Part shown: piece after piece, positions 20,481-34,071 of the stretch
Layout of the letters: each line of letters begins with the position of its first letter
How positions within the stretch are numbered: the stretch's first letter is position 1
Origin: Epiperipatus broadwayi
Lineage: Eukaryota > Onychophora > Udeonychophora > Euonychophora > Peripatidae
NCBI GenBank assembly: GCA_028023455.1
Contig: JAQFVV010000112.1
Coordinates: 866,001-930,000 of the forward strand
Direction: 5' to 3'
DNA length: 64,000 nt
Translations under genes and position numbers: made by a program
Notes under the pieces: model-generated
The model's database searches: none
What the model saw: only the letters and a program-made list of their open reading frames with translations
What the model was told of the DNA's origin: nothing

Positions 20481-23400
20481 GATCTAATTTTATCTCTCTC
20501 CCTGGCATCGCAAAGCAGAGTCACAAAAAGACACTAATCTAAATTTTACGATGAAATATTTTAGCATGAAATACAAGTTGGATTTAATTAAAAGTTGTGA
20601 CCTTTCATATTAATTATATCTCTAAGATTAGTGGGAGATCATCTAGTCCAAATGAGCATAATATTATAATTAAGATTATTGATATTTAAATAAAAGAAAA
20701 CAATGATTCTGAAAGTATAGAATATATATATAAGATTTATTAATTTATGAAATATGAGTAAATGCATGTATCATTATTTTATTAATCATTGGCCTCTTAA
20801 CTTAAATATATTGAATTACATTTCAGACGGTAACAGAGAAATCATACTACATTTTATTTGTAACTTAGAATGAGATTTGACAGATTACTTTGATTTATTA
20901 TTGTGACTCATATGCCAGTAATAGATAAATATAATAATGGATAATTAATTTAGTGCTATTAGGAAAGGTATTCTTGAGATATCAATCCACCCCCAGAAGG
21001 AAAAAATATAGCATTTAACCGATTTAGCTGACAAATATTATTTAGGATTGAAATATTAATTTGATTACAAAATTACATTTTGATTAATAGGGAAAAGTAT
21101 TTCAATTTTTACCAAGTGAGTAAATGTGTGTGGGAGGGCTTGTTATATATATAATACCATCATCAAAGATGCACATATGAAAATATTAAAGAATATAATA
21201 AATGGATCTGGTTAGTAGAGTCACAACATTACGGCTTATGGATATTCATGGGTCTTATCTAGAAATATAACAGGAAGGCAGTGCATGCATGGCAGCATAT
21301 TTATGTGATTCAGTCATGGATCCTAGCAGGTGCTTCTGAGAATTTATTGAAGAAATAGACCGATATAAGTCTGCAAACGTTGGCAAAATCAGTTCACGAA
21401 TGAAGAGGGGTCAGCTGTGAGTTTACTGGGCTGAATTTTCCAGAGAAATTCCCATATAAAGCCAGCTCATATGACCAAATAAGTCCCCAGGGGGGTTAAG
21501 AGCCTGGTTCTTGGACTTCGAGATATGCAATGGGGTTCGGTTTTTCCAATACTCCTGGGTAAAGAGAAGCACAAATATATATATATATAAAAATGAACAA
21601 TGAGGCCTATATGCATGCAAGCTTGGAATAATGAATATAAAGAATATTTACTTAATTAATGCCCCCACATTATAGAATATCCCGTGTAATGGTATGATTT
21701 AATTTCTAAACAGACATGGATCACTTAAACTAATTAGAATATATAATTCTTTGATATAAAGACTCCCCTTTCCCTTTACTTTATTTTATTTATAACTTCC
21801 CACACCATTAAATAAGTACAAAATTTTGGTTATAAATGCTATCATTAAGATAAATATAATTATACATATACTGAAGCTGGAAACATAGTACATATTTCTG
21901 CTTCACATAGTGCCAATGTCATCAGCACTAGTCTGGGTTTGAACCCAATCCTTATTAACTGACACCCATCTCATATTAGGTGGTAGTGTATTTATAATTA
22001 TTATAATCTTTTGATTAATTTGTATTTTATGATTAACTAACCTTTTATAATAGTTTATTTATTTATAACATTTGTAAAAATGTATATTGTGTTTATTTTA
22101 TTAAATTGAATTGAATCCTAGATATCTATAAAATGTTACAAATATTTCAAATTCTTTATTAAAGTTCATTTTCTTCAATAAATTAGTTGGTTATATTTTA
22201 TATTTATCTTTTAATCAATGTACATTTGAGAATCAATTATTTAAACAATGTAAGATTTGTATGAAATGTTTTGTAAATTTCTACTTAGGTTTATGTCAAA
22301 TATAGGTTTGAAAGTCATTGTACCAAATTCCTAAAATTTTTCTGAATAAAATCTACATTTTTGTTAATCTAAACCTTAATTAAATAGATTTTGTTAGTAC
22401 AATGACTGATAAACTTAATATGCTTGTTGTTGTTGTTGTTTTTTTAATTAGCAAATCAACCCTTGGGGCATGTTCATGCAGAATTATAGATTTCCCTCCA
22501 AATCAGGCACCAACCTTAGAGAAACATTTAGAGTGATTGCAATTGGCAGTTGTCACTGTAGATTCAATCCTATAGATAAAGACCAGAACATATAAATAGT
22601 GGAAAATTTGATAAGGAGAATTAATTAATTATTTGTTGAGGTTCACTGAAGAGTGTAGTTTAGATTCAGTACATCATGATTAAAGAATGACTGGCTGAAA
22701 GATCGACCCTTACTTTCCGGAGCTCTGTCCACCAGCCCATCCATGATGTTTCAGTGCTTTAAACATCTAGCCAGAGACTGTCTGTGTTGAGGAAGCCTGA
22801 AATGATCTGACTGTATTAACTGCCTGTTTCAAGCCATGGAATGCCTACTGATTAATTCTGAGGTAACGTCCAATTCGCCACAAGCCATTGATTCCATTTT
22901 ACTTGTTTTCCAAATCAATACTAATTTAAATTTTATATATCTGTGTGATGTTTATACGGCTTGGTTGAAAATGCTTCTTTTAATTTTATTAAATTTAAAA
23001 TATCAATTCTTATAAAATCTTACATTATTTTGATGCAGCAAATTAAATTAATTTTTGTTGGTTTATTTAGAATATTTGATTTACTGAAATTTCCAAGTAC
23101 AAAATTCAATGAGCTATTAACTTTAAATTCTCTCCCTCTTATTTTTCCAGTCAAAATCATTACGGGAGACCTACTTCCCGTAAATTAATTAATAGAAAGC
23201 TCGTTTAGTTTTGTATATCATTATAAATTTATTTTGAATGATTTATTTTAAAAGTATCTTACTATTACCTCCAATTTAAAATAGCCCTGTAATTATTTCT
23301 GAAAGAATAAATAATGTTAGTGAATCAATTAAGTAAAATTTATCATAGAATTTTCTCAGTATATATTTCATACATATATTTCATTTGTCAAAAAAATATT

Positions 23401-24722
23401 AAAATTATGATTTACAATTTATTAGTTTGATATTATGCCCATCTATGTTAATTAAAAACAGTCTTGTTTTGTAATCTTTGATAAACTATTTAAGAACTTA
23501 TTAATAAATGAAATATTTGTGAAGTGTGGAAAACAATTTATATTTTAGTTAATTTTATATACATATATATATATATGTATATATATATATATTTATGATT
23601 CATTCATTAGTGGCCTAAGATTTGTGGGGACTTTCTATCGATGTCAGGGAACTGATTATTTTAATCAGGAATTCATTAATTAATTTTGTTAGTGATACAC
23701 TATTTATATATGTCTAAGGCATTAATGTTTTTTATAGCTGCAACCATTCATTTATTATTTTGCTTTGCTGCTTACTCATCAGGACCTTCGGAAATTTAAC
23801 TATGAACAATCCAATCATTCACACTCCCTCAAAGTAGACGTAGTTCATACCAAGGAATCCATTTTCAGGCATTGCCATTTAAGATGTGTATGGAAAGTCC
23901 AGCACATCAAAATATTATTATGATTATTTAGAGATATGTTTTGGCTGGAGGGCCAGCATTTCTCATCATCTAGTTGCATTTACTAGGAATTTCCTTTAGC
24001 AAAGCCACCCAGAGGTTCATAAGCAGACCTCATTTATTTTTGTTATAATCTATAATAGCATACTGCCTTCTTCATCATTTTATATCTTTATTTAGCAAAT
24101 CTGAAAGGCTCTCTGCCATGATGGCATGTCCTTCACAAACAAATTTCATAATTAATTAAATCTAGACTGTATAATTGTCAATTATTTATTTAAGAACTAT
24201 TTTGCCTTCCACACTCTTTATATACAAATGATTTTAAATGTAATAATATTTTAAATGCACATCTTTCATATCTTGTAATATATATAAAATAGATTTATTT
24301 ATAATCTTTTAAAAGGGCTACTAATATTTTATTGCTGTTGGGTTCTTGGCAGATCAATTAATAAACTTTTACATTGTTATCAAACCTGCATCAAAATGAA
24401 TTAAAGAAAATAAACAAGTTGTATAAACAAAGACTTAACTTATTTTGTACTAAATTCCTTAATAAATTCCTATAATATTGTTATTTTAAATAAGCTTAGT
24501 TTGTCATCACTCTCAATCTCTAAAGTTAATTACTCTATTTATTTAAATATTTCTTTGATTTAAATTCACTTCTTTATAATGTTGCCAGAAAGAATTATCA
24601 TTATTACGGTTCAAACTATTAGTAATCGATCAAATCATATCTGTACCATTCTGCAATCATCAGAATCCATTAAATCATTGATTTTTTTCATATAAACCCT
24701 TTATTATTTTGAGTCTCTATGT
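20481..24722. other. Anonymous AT-rich DNA, 4.2 kb
   Basis: The longest stretch without a recognised feature. It has TA microsatellites near 20725, 21145, 21575 and 23560 and a few moderately complex patches (21190-21560, 22480-22920, 23760-24060). I cannot assign any of these to a gene or known repeat. No frame shows a recognisable domain. Confidence 0.5.
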
Positions 24723-24925
24723 GAACCATGACCTCCAGCTGGGACGGAATAAAACCAAGCACTGCTAGTGTCATCACAAATGTTATCCATTAGTCAGAGA
24801 GGCAATAGTTTAGGCAAATAGGTTAGGATTCATCCTTGTCCTGACATATGTATCTTGTGCATGGTTGGATTCAAGGCACTTTTGCTTGGATTATTGGTCT
24901 TGTTGAATGAATACACGATTTTGAC
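24723..24925 (-). repeat. SINE-like repeat S3, minus orientation
   Basis: On the minus strand it begins TATTGTGCCAGTCAAAATCG and carries CAAGCAAAAGTGCCTTGAAT, CATGCACAAGATACATATGT and CCTATTTGCCTAAAC, matching 20310-20450. A third, partial copy sharing the TGTGCCAGTCAAAAC start is at 44220-44380. Confidence 0.65.
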
Positions 24926-26493
24926 TGGCACAATACAAATGGGGTGGTGGTGATGAATTGGAGAATAAATAGATTTTACTTACATATAATAAATTTGACA
25001 TTTTAGGATTAGCACATTATTATTTAAAAATAAAAACATTTCATAGAAAAACAGATTTTTGCTCTGTTTTTCTTCAATAACCTTATGAGCTAATTACTTT
25101 GTTTTTTCCCAAATTCACGAGCATTTTGCAAAGATAAAATAAGACTTGTTTTTAATTAAACTTAATTTAATCATCTCGTAAAGTAGGGAAGGAAAATAAA
25201 AAAAGAAATTATGTGCTAGCAAATTTGAGGGATTATTAGTTATTTAAAATACAATATAAAATACAATAATAAAAACTAAAAGATTATTGCCACATGAAAG
25301 TGAAAGAAAACAGATTAAATAGAGGCTCAATGATAAAGGAAATTGAAGTTATGTAGAGTTATGAACAACTAGAGGTAAGTAAATTATAAATATTTTACAT
25401 ATTAATTATCTAATAAAACGTCAGGGTTATTATTGCAGAAGGCTGCCTTTAAGAGATTCATATATTAGGCAGTAGCTAAAGTTCTTTTTACTTTGTTAAA
25501 TTAAGTAGTGGTCCTTGATGCTTTAGTGTCCATTAGGATTGATATACTAGATCTAGATTTTGGTGTCAGTCAAGCGGGTAGCATTTACTTTTTAGTCTCT
25601 AAACATTTGAAAGTTCATAGGTACAGGATCCAGAGTTATGATCACAGGAAAGAGCATGTTTGAATAGAGAGAAAGGTGAATTTTTCTCTACTCACTACAC
25701 ATTGTATTAAAAAAACATGAGCATGGATTAGATCTGCCATTGCTATTTTACAATTGTGCTCCTCTTTCTTGGATTCAGGTCTAGCAGTATTTATACCTCT
25801 TTTCCAATGATGTTGGAAAGCACTTAGCTGCTAGATCTGAGGCATTTTGTGCACTTAGTGGATCTGGAGTCTGCTGACTGGATGCATCTTTTGTTCTAGT
25901 AAGTTTTGAAAACAATGCAATCCTGTTACAAATTTCTCGAATGATTGTTTTAAAATATAGTCTTTTGATTTTAAAACAAATTTGAAGTGGTTAAAATTTC
26001 CACTAATGAATTCTTACTTTACTGTTATAAATTACAATATTTTATTTTGGACCAATGGGCTTCTGGTTAATTGTCTTAATTGCATTCGAGAAACTTCTTA
26101 GAAGAATTGCATCATTTTCTGACCACCATGATTAAAATAAATAAATTATATATATAACTTTAAATATACATTAATAATATATGTTTTTATTTGAAATTAT
26201 GATTTTAAAAGTAATCTCCCCTCACCAAAAATATGTACATATTCATTATGCATGTATACAAATTAAAATAACATTAAATTTTGTTTATTAAAATTATTTA
26301 TATTAAGATATCTATATATCCACGTCAGTTATTTTAATAGTTAAGCAAGAAGACAAAAATATGTATTAGTAAATATGTATATATGTGCGTAAGGATGGAA
26401 TTTAAATATGGTTTGGTGGTGGGAGATTCTAAGTGGGCTGTGAAGCTCGATCTGAGTATCAGGTCGACTGTTTCAATATATATATATATACTG
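24926..26493. other. Anonymous AT-rich DNA
   Basis: Contains a more GC-balanced patch at 25540-25910 of unknown nature and a TA tract at 26479-26490. No gene is supported. Confidence 0.5.
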
Positions 26494-26520
26494 AACAATG
26501 ATAAAGATATGTATGAGAAA

Positions 26521-26690
26521 CTATGGTCTGGGCCAATGGATGAGTGCTGATTCAGTACAAAATATACATTTTGGGGATTGTACATCTTTTTCACATGTCT
26601 TTGGTCATATGTTTGTGATTAAATTCAGATAGAAATCTGTTCATACCATGCATGAGAGTGGTGTAGTGAAAAATACACTACAAAAATATT
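26521..26690 (+). ncRNA. Hammerhead ribozyme-like motif, copy b, plus SINE body
   Basis: The core strand is mutated (TGGATGA at 26537-26543 instead of CTGATGA) and GAAA reads AAAA (26559-26562). The architecture is kept: CCAA/TTGG stem I, GTGCT/AGTAC stem II with GATTC loop, two-pair stem III with a four-base loop, and an ATT cleavage triplet at 26568-26570. The body downstream (TTTGGTCATATGTTTGTGAT to GAGAGTGGTGTAGTGAAAAA) matches the repeat at 20055-20190. It is a decayed copy, expected to be inactive. Confidence 0.65.
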
Positions 26691-27699
26691 ATGATAATGA
26701 TCTTATTATCAAGAAATTAGAATCTCTATAATTATTTTGACATTTTAAAAACAATATTACTTTTTAGTATATTTTAAAATTTTGTAAAACTTTTAGTATT
26801 ATGTTAAGAAAATATTTTATTAGCAAAATATAGCACATCAAATTCAAAAAGAATAATAAAGAAAGAATTAAATGTATGTGCTTCCAACATAAACTGAAGA
26901 AATTATATTAATCTATAATAATCACATGTAGCACTTATAGAAGAGAAAATGGCTGCCAAATATAAAGCTTGAAAATTTTAATGGGAGTCTTTATTTATTT
27001 ACATTTTTGTTTTTTTTATTTACATTTTTCTTTGGATAGCATATAATTGAAAGCATGGAGTTAGATACAGCATAGTTCTTGACTCCAATGACATATATGT
27101 TTATTTAACATATAAATAATTGAATGGTTCATTGCTCAGGAACTCATAAGAATTTTAAGCATTGAAGGTAACAGATCCGAGTCATGATCCATGGATCTTG
27201 GTGTCAGTATATCCCAAACATGTATGTGCATTACCCCCCCCATTTTAGGCTATGAATAAATAACATTCTCTTGACAAAGAGTTAAGAATAGAATGGATCC
27301 ATTTTATTTTTTACCCTTTATCAACAGAGTGTTATGTTATTCGTAATATGAAGGAAAGAATGATTTACTCCAATTATATATATATATATATATTGAGTTA
27401 TGCTAATTCAATGTTTATATTTAAAAAGTTAAAATGAAAACAAGCATAAAGAGTCGATGGTTTTGACTGTCTAATCTTCAAAACTAGATACAAACCTCGT
27501 CTCTCACTGGCTAGATAAAATTTAAATCATTTTCCACAGGTTTCAATCAGGCTTAAAATTTCATTTTCAGGTTATTGACATATTGTTTATTCAATTAATG
27601 ATTTAATATTTTAGCTAGATAGTGAAATAAGAGTGAAAAATGCTCATATCACCAACAAGACATCTCAGCTTACACATTCATTCATTAGCAAACTTTTTT
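26691..27699. other. Anonymous AT-rich DNA
   Basis: A patch at 27030-27250 (GCATGGAGTTAGATACAGCA, then GATCCGAGTCATGATCC) may be an old SINE but is not assignable. TA tract near 27377. Confidence 0.5.
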
Positions 27700-27925
27700 T
27701 CCCTACTCTTATTTTATCTAGTACAAGTTTTAGTAATCGATAGATGCCTGATTAATAAGTAATTATTTAATATTATTCTATCCAAATATTCCCAGATTAG
27801 TTTTTAGTTTTGGACTTTCATCATCCTAGTATCTCCCTGAGAAATGCCAAAAGCATGAAACTGGTCTGAGAATAGGGATATTCTGAAAACCTTGTTAAGA
27901 GCTATTGGCATGCTCATTATATTAT
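27700..27925. repeat. Repeat related to two foldback families
   Basis: 27710-27830 resembles 49580-49690 (AGTAATCGATAGATGCC, then TCCAAATATTCCCAGATTAG). 27838-27925 matches one arm of the foldback at 17466-17642 (AAGCATGAAACTGGTCTGAG, TGTTAAGAGCTATTGGCATG). It ends in a TA tract. Confidence 0.65.
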
Positions 27926-29259
27926 ATATATATATATATAACATGTTTTATGTGCAAAATGTGCAGGTGTAAATTAAAATTATAGTATACACAAATTTTA
28001 AAAAATAATATAGTTATTTAATAGTAAATTAAGACCGCATCTTTACATATATATTTAAAATGTGTATTCACTCATTCACATTTATTTAAAAAAACTAATA
28101 AAAAAACATACTCTATCATAACTTTATTTTGTTAAAAATAAAAGGAACAGTGAAATATCAAACTTTTGTCACAAATAAATATGCTTTGGATGATGTCCTT
28201 TTTCATCAATATTTTTTTTCCTATAGAAATACAATAACAGTCTCATTGTTAGCAGATAATGTCCTCTAAGTATTTGACTTTTTGAGTCTCCTTTAGCTTT
28301 GGAATAAAAACAAACAACTCTAGTCATTTTAGATCCTTGAGTAAACTCTTCAAAGTTCAAACTTTCCGATGCAATACAAAAATGTTTTTTTTTGCCACTA
28401 ATAAATCAATAACTTTATCACTCAAGAAAGATAATTTATGAATTTTTTTAAATTTTGTAAAACTTCTAGATTTACATTTATAAAACATTTTATTATGAAA
28501 AATACTGCATCCCAATCAAAATGAAGAAGGAGGTGCATGTGCTTTTAATATAACAGAAACATAATTAATAAATGTGATTACATATGGCACTTCAAGAGGA
28601 AAAATGATTGCTATTGTCTTATAAATTTTCTAAATTTATGAATGTTAATGTTTTTATTTACATTTTATAATAGTGCATATTTTATAGTATATATATATCA
28701 CTGTTTCATTATATATCATCTTCACTTTATTGCAGAATACAGACTATGAACATTTATGAGATGAATTCTACAGATATAATTGCCATTAACTAATAAATTA
28801 TGAGCAAGAAGGAAAACATCTTTAGTAATAATAACAATTTTATTATTAACAAAATCATATTAATATTACCATGTTATATGATTAAAAATACTATAATATT
28901 AGAACTCAAAAATTTGAATAAATGCATAAGCTAAGGATTTTCATAAACTAAAATTGATTTTAAATACAACCTTGAATGCTTATTTTAAAGTATTTAATAC
29001 CTTTGACAGTATCAAATGCTTTTCATTCTACTATGAAAATTAGTGGGAGAAGAAACTAGAAGATGGAGACAAAAGAAAAAAATCGAACCCTGCTTTCATC
29101 TGTCCAATTTAAGTTTCAGACATTTTTCAAGTAAAGCAAAGAAATATACATATATATTGACAACCATAATTATAACACATACATCAAAAGTATACTCTAT
29201 CTAATTAATTTGTTTTGGTCTTTGTTATAGTGTTTTTCATATTATTGATAATGTCAAAA
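27926..29259. other. Anonymous AT-rich DNA
   Basis: No supported gene or structured repeat. Confidence 0.55.
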
Positions 29260-29307
29260 TATTATATATATATATATATATATAATATTTTATATATATA
29301 TATATGG

Positions 29308-29341
<34 letters not shown>
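29260..29341. repeat. (TA)n microsatellite
   Basis: Two long TA tracts separated by TATTTTA and TGGTATAA. This is the left target side of the solo LTR that follows. Confidence 0.95.
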
Positions 29342-29345
<4 letters not shown>

Positions 29346-31514
29346 CCAGACAAAAGATTTTGGTTTCGTATATCCTGACCATAAGGGCATCACTAGTCTG
29401 AAAATCAGAATTAGACATTTATTTTAAGGGTGGGCAGGATATACGAACATGAATGTGCCGGACTAAACCCAGGGAGAGCAAAAGCTCATGAATGTTGTTT
29501 AGACAATTGAGAAAACACTGCACTAAGACAAACGTCAGCCAAATTAAGTTTAAACATATTTAACAAAATTTTATTTAAGAAAAAATAAATGGAAGTATAA
29601 GTTTATGACACAAGAAATAGGGTTAGCTCAGGCGTGTACCAGAAAAACTAAATGCACAGCTCTGGTAGACCGACTGATCTAATAAACTAATTATAAAGGG
29701 AGGAAGCAAATTTCATTCAGCAGAAGATTCACCCAAACATTGGTTTTCACTCTCAGATATTTAAACAATACGTTCTTGTAATAAATCAACGAAACCAGCA
29801 CCGACGAGCTTTTCGAGACCCGAAAATTGTCGAACCCCGAATGTCATTATGTCGGTAGAATCTGCATCTACTATTACATTTAAAATAAAGGTGATGGATC
29901 TACCTCAAGAACAACCGAAAAATATGATTGAAAATGAAAGGAAAACAATTAAAACTGGTGAATCCCAGCCAAACAATTGGTGAAATTACTCTAAAAATAA
30001 TAATTAAAGGTCTCAATAGGAGACAAGCAAATAATTAAAAAAACAGTTATGTCTGCCCCAGCAATTAAAGAAAATAAACTTACAAACAAATTCTGAGTAC
30101 ATGCTCTGATAAATTTAAAGCACACATATTAAATACAAAAATAAATCTATCGGAGAGTGCGCATGAGTACGAAAATATTAAAAGTTTTAAATACTTTAGC
30201 AGAACGAAAGTCTCTCTCACCTGTAATTTAAAAAGAGATAAATATTATCTTCCTGCTGATGACTTATAAAATTACAAAGAAAAACAATTCTAATTTCTGC
30301 TTCAGAGATATAAGAAATGAAATCTCCACTGTGGAAAATTAGACAATAAAGTCGCCAGCCAAAAGATTTTTGGAGGTTTGCAAAAGTGAAAATACAGTGT
30401 TTAAAATTAATTATTGAATAATAAAATAATTACAGGTAAGCATTCAAAATATACATGACTGCTAAAGAATTTAGTAAAAGTTAGGCATAACAATAGAAAA
30501 ACTCACTTGTCACTCTCCAATAAACAAAAATTGAAAGCAACTTGGAATCTTAAAACTAAGATTCCAAGACACATGACAAAATATAAGGAATCACAACAAA
30601 TATTACATAGGAGGTTAAATATTTCTTATAAATACAGATTTATAATTAGATTGAGCAGAGATTAAATGGGAAAGAATTTTACCCTGGGAAGAATAAAAGC
30701 AAATAGTTACCTTTCGGTAAAACACAGTTCGTGTAGAGTGCGCACTTTTATTTTAGTCCATTTTCAGATCCTTAGTCAGTGGCAAGGTAGATGTAAAGAG
30801 GTTCTGGCTTCTTCTAGATGTTTAAGGCATTACTGGAGCAAATTTTGAAGTTAGGGATCCATTCTTTGTTAAGTTAGCAAGCTATTCCGGTGGTGCTAAC
30901 ATGTACAGTATTTGTCATCTTGTTGCTGGCAAAAGGATTTAACAACAGCGAATTTCCTTGAAGAATTTAAATGTCCGAACTGCGGTCAACACTCTTGCAT
31001 AATGAATATGAAGTTTACTTGAGAAACAGCTTGTCTAGTTAAGAATAATTAATCTTCTCCAAATTTTTTTGGGGGCTATTTATACCTCGCTCCATTTCCC
31101 ATGAAGCACTTTCCTTGTTGTTGAATTTCTATGCCTTAGGCAGGGCAAATATTAATCTCCAGCTCAATCTAATCTAAGAATTATACCCAGGGATTATTAA
31201 AACAAAAACACAATTAAATCTCTGCTTTTGGAATGAATTTTAAAATAATTAATATAAAAGCTACAGGAATGTAATTAGCAAGATTGTTTGTTTTTAATTA
31301 AATTGATTAAAAGCAAGTGGTGAAAGCAAACTATTTTAGAATAAATCGATAAACCTTAAAATGATCCATTTTACATATAAACGCGTGTGTATTTTGATAC
31401 ACGTACTCTTTTTAAATAATAATGAAAATTTAAACATTAAATGTTTAATGAAAATTAAAAGCTTAATAATTTTTTTTTTAATAACACCATTGAATCAGAA
31501 ATCAATCTGGTTCA
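29342..31514 (-). mobile_element. Solo LTR (family 3)
   Basis: A 2.17-kb block with more CpG than its surroundings, bounded by TATACCAGA (29342) and TCTGGTTCA (ends 31514). These are short inverted termini equivalent to TGTAACGAT/ATCGTTATA in family 1. TA repeats lie immediately outside both ends. A well-placed minus-strand TATA box (31076-31084) sits about 430 bp from the LTR start, as in the family 1 LTRs. A local palindrome (TTCGTATATCCTGACC near 29365 with GGCAGGATATACGAA near 29433) lies near its 3' end. There is no similarity by eye to families 1 or 2, so only structure supports the call. Confidence 0.65.
31076..31084 (-). promoter_or_regulatory. TATA box in the family 3 LTR
   Basis: On the minus strand the sequence reads GAGGTATAAATAGCCCC, a consensus TATAAATAG element. 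It is positioned to start transcription toward lower coordinates within the LTR. Confidence 0.6.
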
Positions 31515-31664
31515 ATATATATATCATTTAATTGCTCAGAATATGAGTATTAATAAAAATAATTTTTATTAATTATAATAATTGTACCTTTAGACTTTTT
31601 AAAAATTGAATGAAGTATATACTCTTACCGATTAATTGATTAAGATTTGAAATACTAGGCACTC

Positions 31665-31978
31665 TTAAGCCTGGAGCCTAATTGTAAATATAGAGGATTT
31701 GACCTCAGACTTTTAACCTCCTTCACTGTCTCATACTACTGAGATGCTGCCCATCCCTCTTCTATGTATTTAAATGGATACTGTCCTATATGTGAGGGTT
31801 CAGAGTGATCTGAGGTCAACATGATCCTGACAATATTGGCATCAGCATGAGATTTAGGAATTCTGTCATCAGATTTTCAATGGTATGCATAGCTGAAGAG
31901 TTGAAGGTTGGAGCTTGTCCATTAAAGTGTAAGGATTTGCTATCTTAATATAAACTGAGCACTGATTATATATATATT
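31665..31978 (+). repeat. Left part of a hammerhead SINE (interrupted by the LTR element)
   Basis: 31743-31978 matches 52140-52408 (TATGTGAGGGTTCAGAGTGA, GTCAACATG, GATTTGCTATCTTAATATAA, then ACTGAGCA and a TA tract). In the 52-kb copy this part runs directly into the hammerhead. Here the LTR element 31979-36751 separates it from the ribozyme at 36778. Upstream, 31690-31745 is an inverted tRNA-like piece (on the minus strand, TCAGTAGTATGAGACAGTGA, then box B-like GAGGTCAAATCC). Confidence 0.75.
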
Positions 31979-34071
31979 ATAACGATCGAAATGAAAGTGA
32001 AGATCGAATCTAACCGCAAAAACAATATCTGCAACTACCAGGGCGCCATCTAGGCATTTGAGCCTAGAAAAATTTATAAAGTAGGCAGATACGCGCTGTT
32101 AAGATTCCACTTTATTTAAATATTCCGATCGTTAGCCCAAGTCACTAGCTCAGGGGAGACGCAGAGATAAAAATCTATAAATTTTATATCTTAAATATAA
32201 AAGAATAAAAGCCACTGCCAGAAATTAACACATAAAAATATTTATTTACGCACATATAAAATCATTCTAAACTCGAAGAATAGGTTTAACATTTTTTTAG
32301 ATTTTTAGATTACTCTTTAATTGTACATTTACATAAATTTCAATGAGTTTAATATTTTATTTAGATGGTCAAGTATGAATAGACTACATAGATCTGCATT
32401 TGAAAAGAAAATATTCTTCCCTGATTTAACCTTAGGCAACAAATTTCGCAACCAAACTGGCGCCAATCCATCTGATACATTCATGTATTCAATGTAGCAT
32501 GATACGACAACACAAAATACTATACTGTCAGGAAACGTACATCTGAACAATAAGTAGAAATAGAGAAGACATTGACTCTCCACCAACAGGAATGTGACAT
32601 CTGTTGGCAAGTAGAACAATAAACAAAAAACTCCATAGGAATGGACTGCGGTCTTCTGCCGACTTACAAACCCATCCATAGGCAAACAGAGGGTGTGTGG
32701 CGTATATCTATAATCCTGCCCGTAGCGGACCTCATACTACATCTACTAATTACACAAATATATCCAATCCATTGAACCAATTCAACTACGAAATGAATAA
32801 CCTAAGATTACCCTCCCTTAATATAACTTTACAAAACTATATAGCCATTCACGCCCGACTTAAATTTAACATTTAAATACGTTCGCACAAATGCATTTTA
32901 TAAAATTTGTTTTAAAATGTTGAGTACAGATCAGCTGCACAGATTCCATGGTCAAAAACATTCCAAATTAAACACAACCGATCAAAATACAAAGTCATCG
33001 ATAAACGTCACTTGCATAGGGAATATACAAATCCCATTAGCATTCATCGTAAGATGCTTGCAGTGATATCGTTGACATATATTCTAATCGAATGTGAAAA
33101 CCACAACATTATCAACCGCTAACGAATCTATGCAACGTCTATACCCAACCTAAATTTCATCATTTAAAATTTAAACAATAAACAATTTATACAATAAGAA
33201 AGAAAAAAAATGGAAATGATTTTTATCAATCGGAAAACATATAAAATTAAACATTATTAATTTGATTTAAAAACTTACAAAAGTCAGATAAGAGTCCGTT
33301 TTAACATTTAAGTTGGCTTGTTTATTAATTTGTAAAACTTGACGAAAGTTCTTAATTGATTTCAATAATTGTTCATTTCATATAGCTTATGGTAGAAGAG
33401 TCCATGTTCCCGTTGGCAATTCCCATGGAGACTTTCCTGGAAGACCGGTCTGATATTTTGGAGGTAGCATTAGCTGGTTCTGTTCTGGTATCACAGTCTT
33501 TGCATTTTTTAAAATAAGTGAGTGAGGACGACAAGTGCGTCTTGTCGCTCGACTCACCAAAATCAAGTTGGAAAAAACTGACTGGAACTCAATATTTTTT
33601 TCTTTTTATAGTCCTCCTATGGATTCCATGAACAAAAACGTCACTGTTCTGTTTTTTCGTTATGGTCCGGGCCTTTATTTGCTTCCATTGGTCAAGCTAA
33701 AATCTCTTTCTTCTCTTATCTAACTTTTCATCTGACTTTTTAATTAAACAGCTTTTAGATAATTAATAAACAATCATTTCCATTTATAGATTACAGGAAT
33801 TAATTAATACCTGTTTTTATTTTAACTTACGTTATTTTTTTATTAAAATATTTTTATATTTCAATCTTGTATTTTTTTATTTAAAAAAATACGTTCAAAT
33901 ACTTTTTTTTTTTTGTTTATGAAAAAAATATTTTTAAAGTTTAGCATCTGTGCGAATATATATACGTTTAACAAACATTTTAATTTTAGCGTTTAGTTTT
34001 TTACTTTTATTTGCGAACTTTTAAGTTTTTATTTTAAATTAATGTAACGACATATTTATATATCGTTACAT
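31979..34071 (-). repeat. 3' LTR of the family 1 element
   Basis: Nearly identical to the 5' LTR at both ends but clearly different from it in the middle (about 32370-32850 against 35075-35530). A TATA box is at 33602-33611 (minus, CTATAAAAAG). A minus frame of 118 codons starting MPMDGF (32685) corresponds to shorter frames in the other copies and is probably not a gene. Confidence 0.88.
33602..33611 (-). promoter_or_regulatory. TATA box in the 3' LTR (family 1)
   Basis: CTATAAAAAG on the minus strand, about 460 bp from the LTR start. The identical site in the 5' LTR is at 36293-36302, which is the copy that would drive the element. Confidence 0.5.

Noticed and set aside
29215-29427. 70-codon frame rich in Tyr and Ile
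   Set aside because: It is a translation of the TA microsatellite.
32329-32685. 118-codon minus frame in the LTR
   Set aside because: The matching frames in the other LTR copies are shorter and interrupted at different places. There is no sign of selection for a protein.
33535-33723. 62-codon plus frame repeated at 36216-36404
   Set aside because: It is identical only because both lie in the recent LTR pair, and it is antisense to the element.
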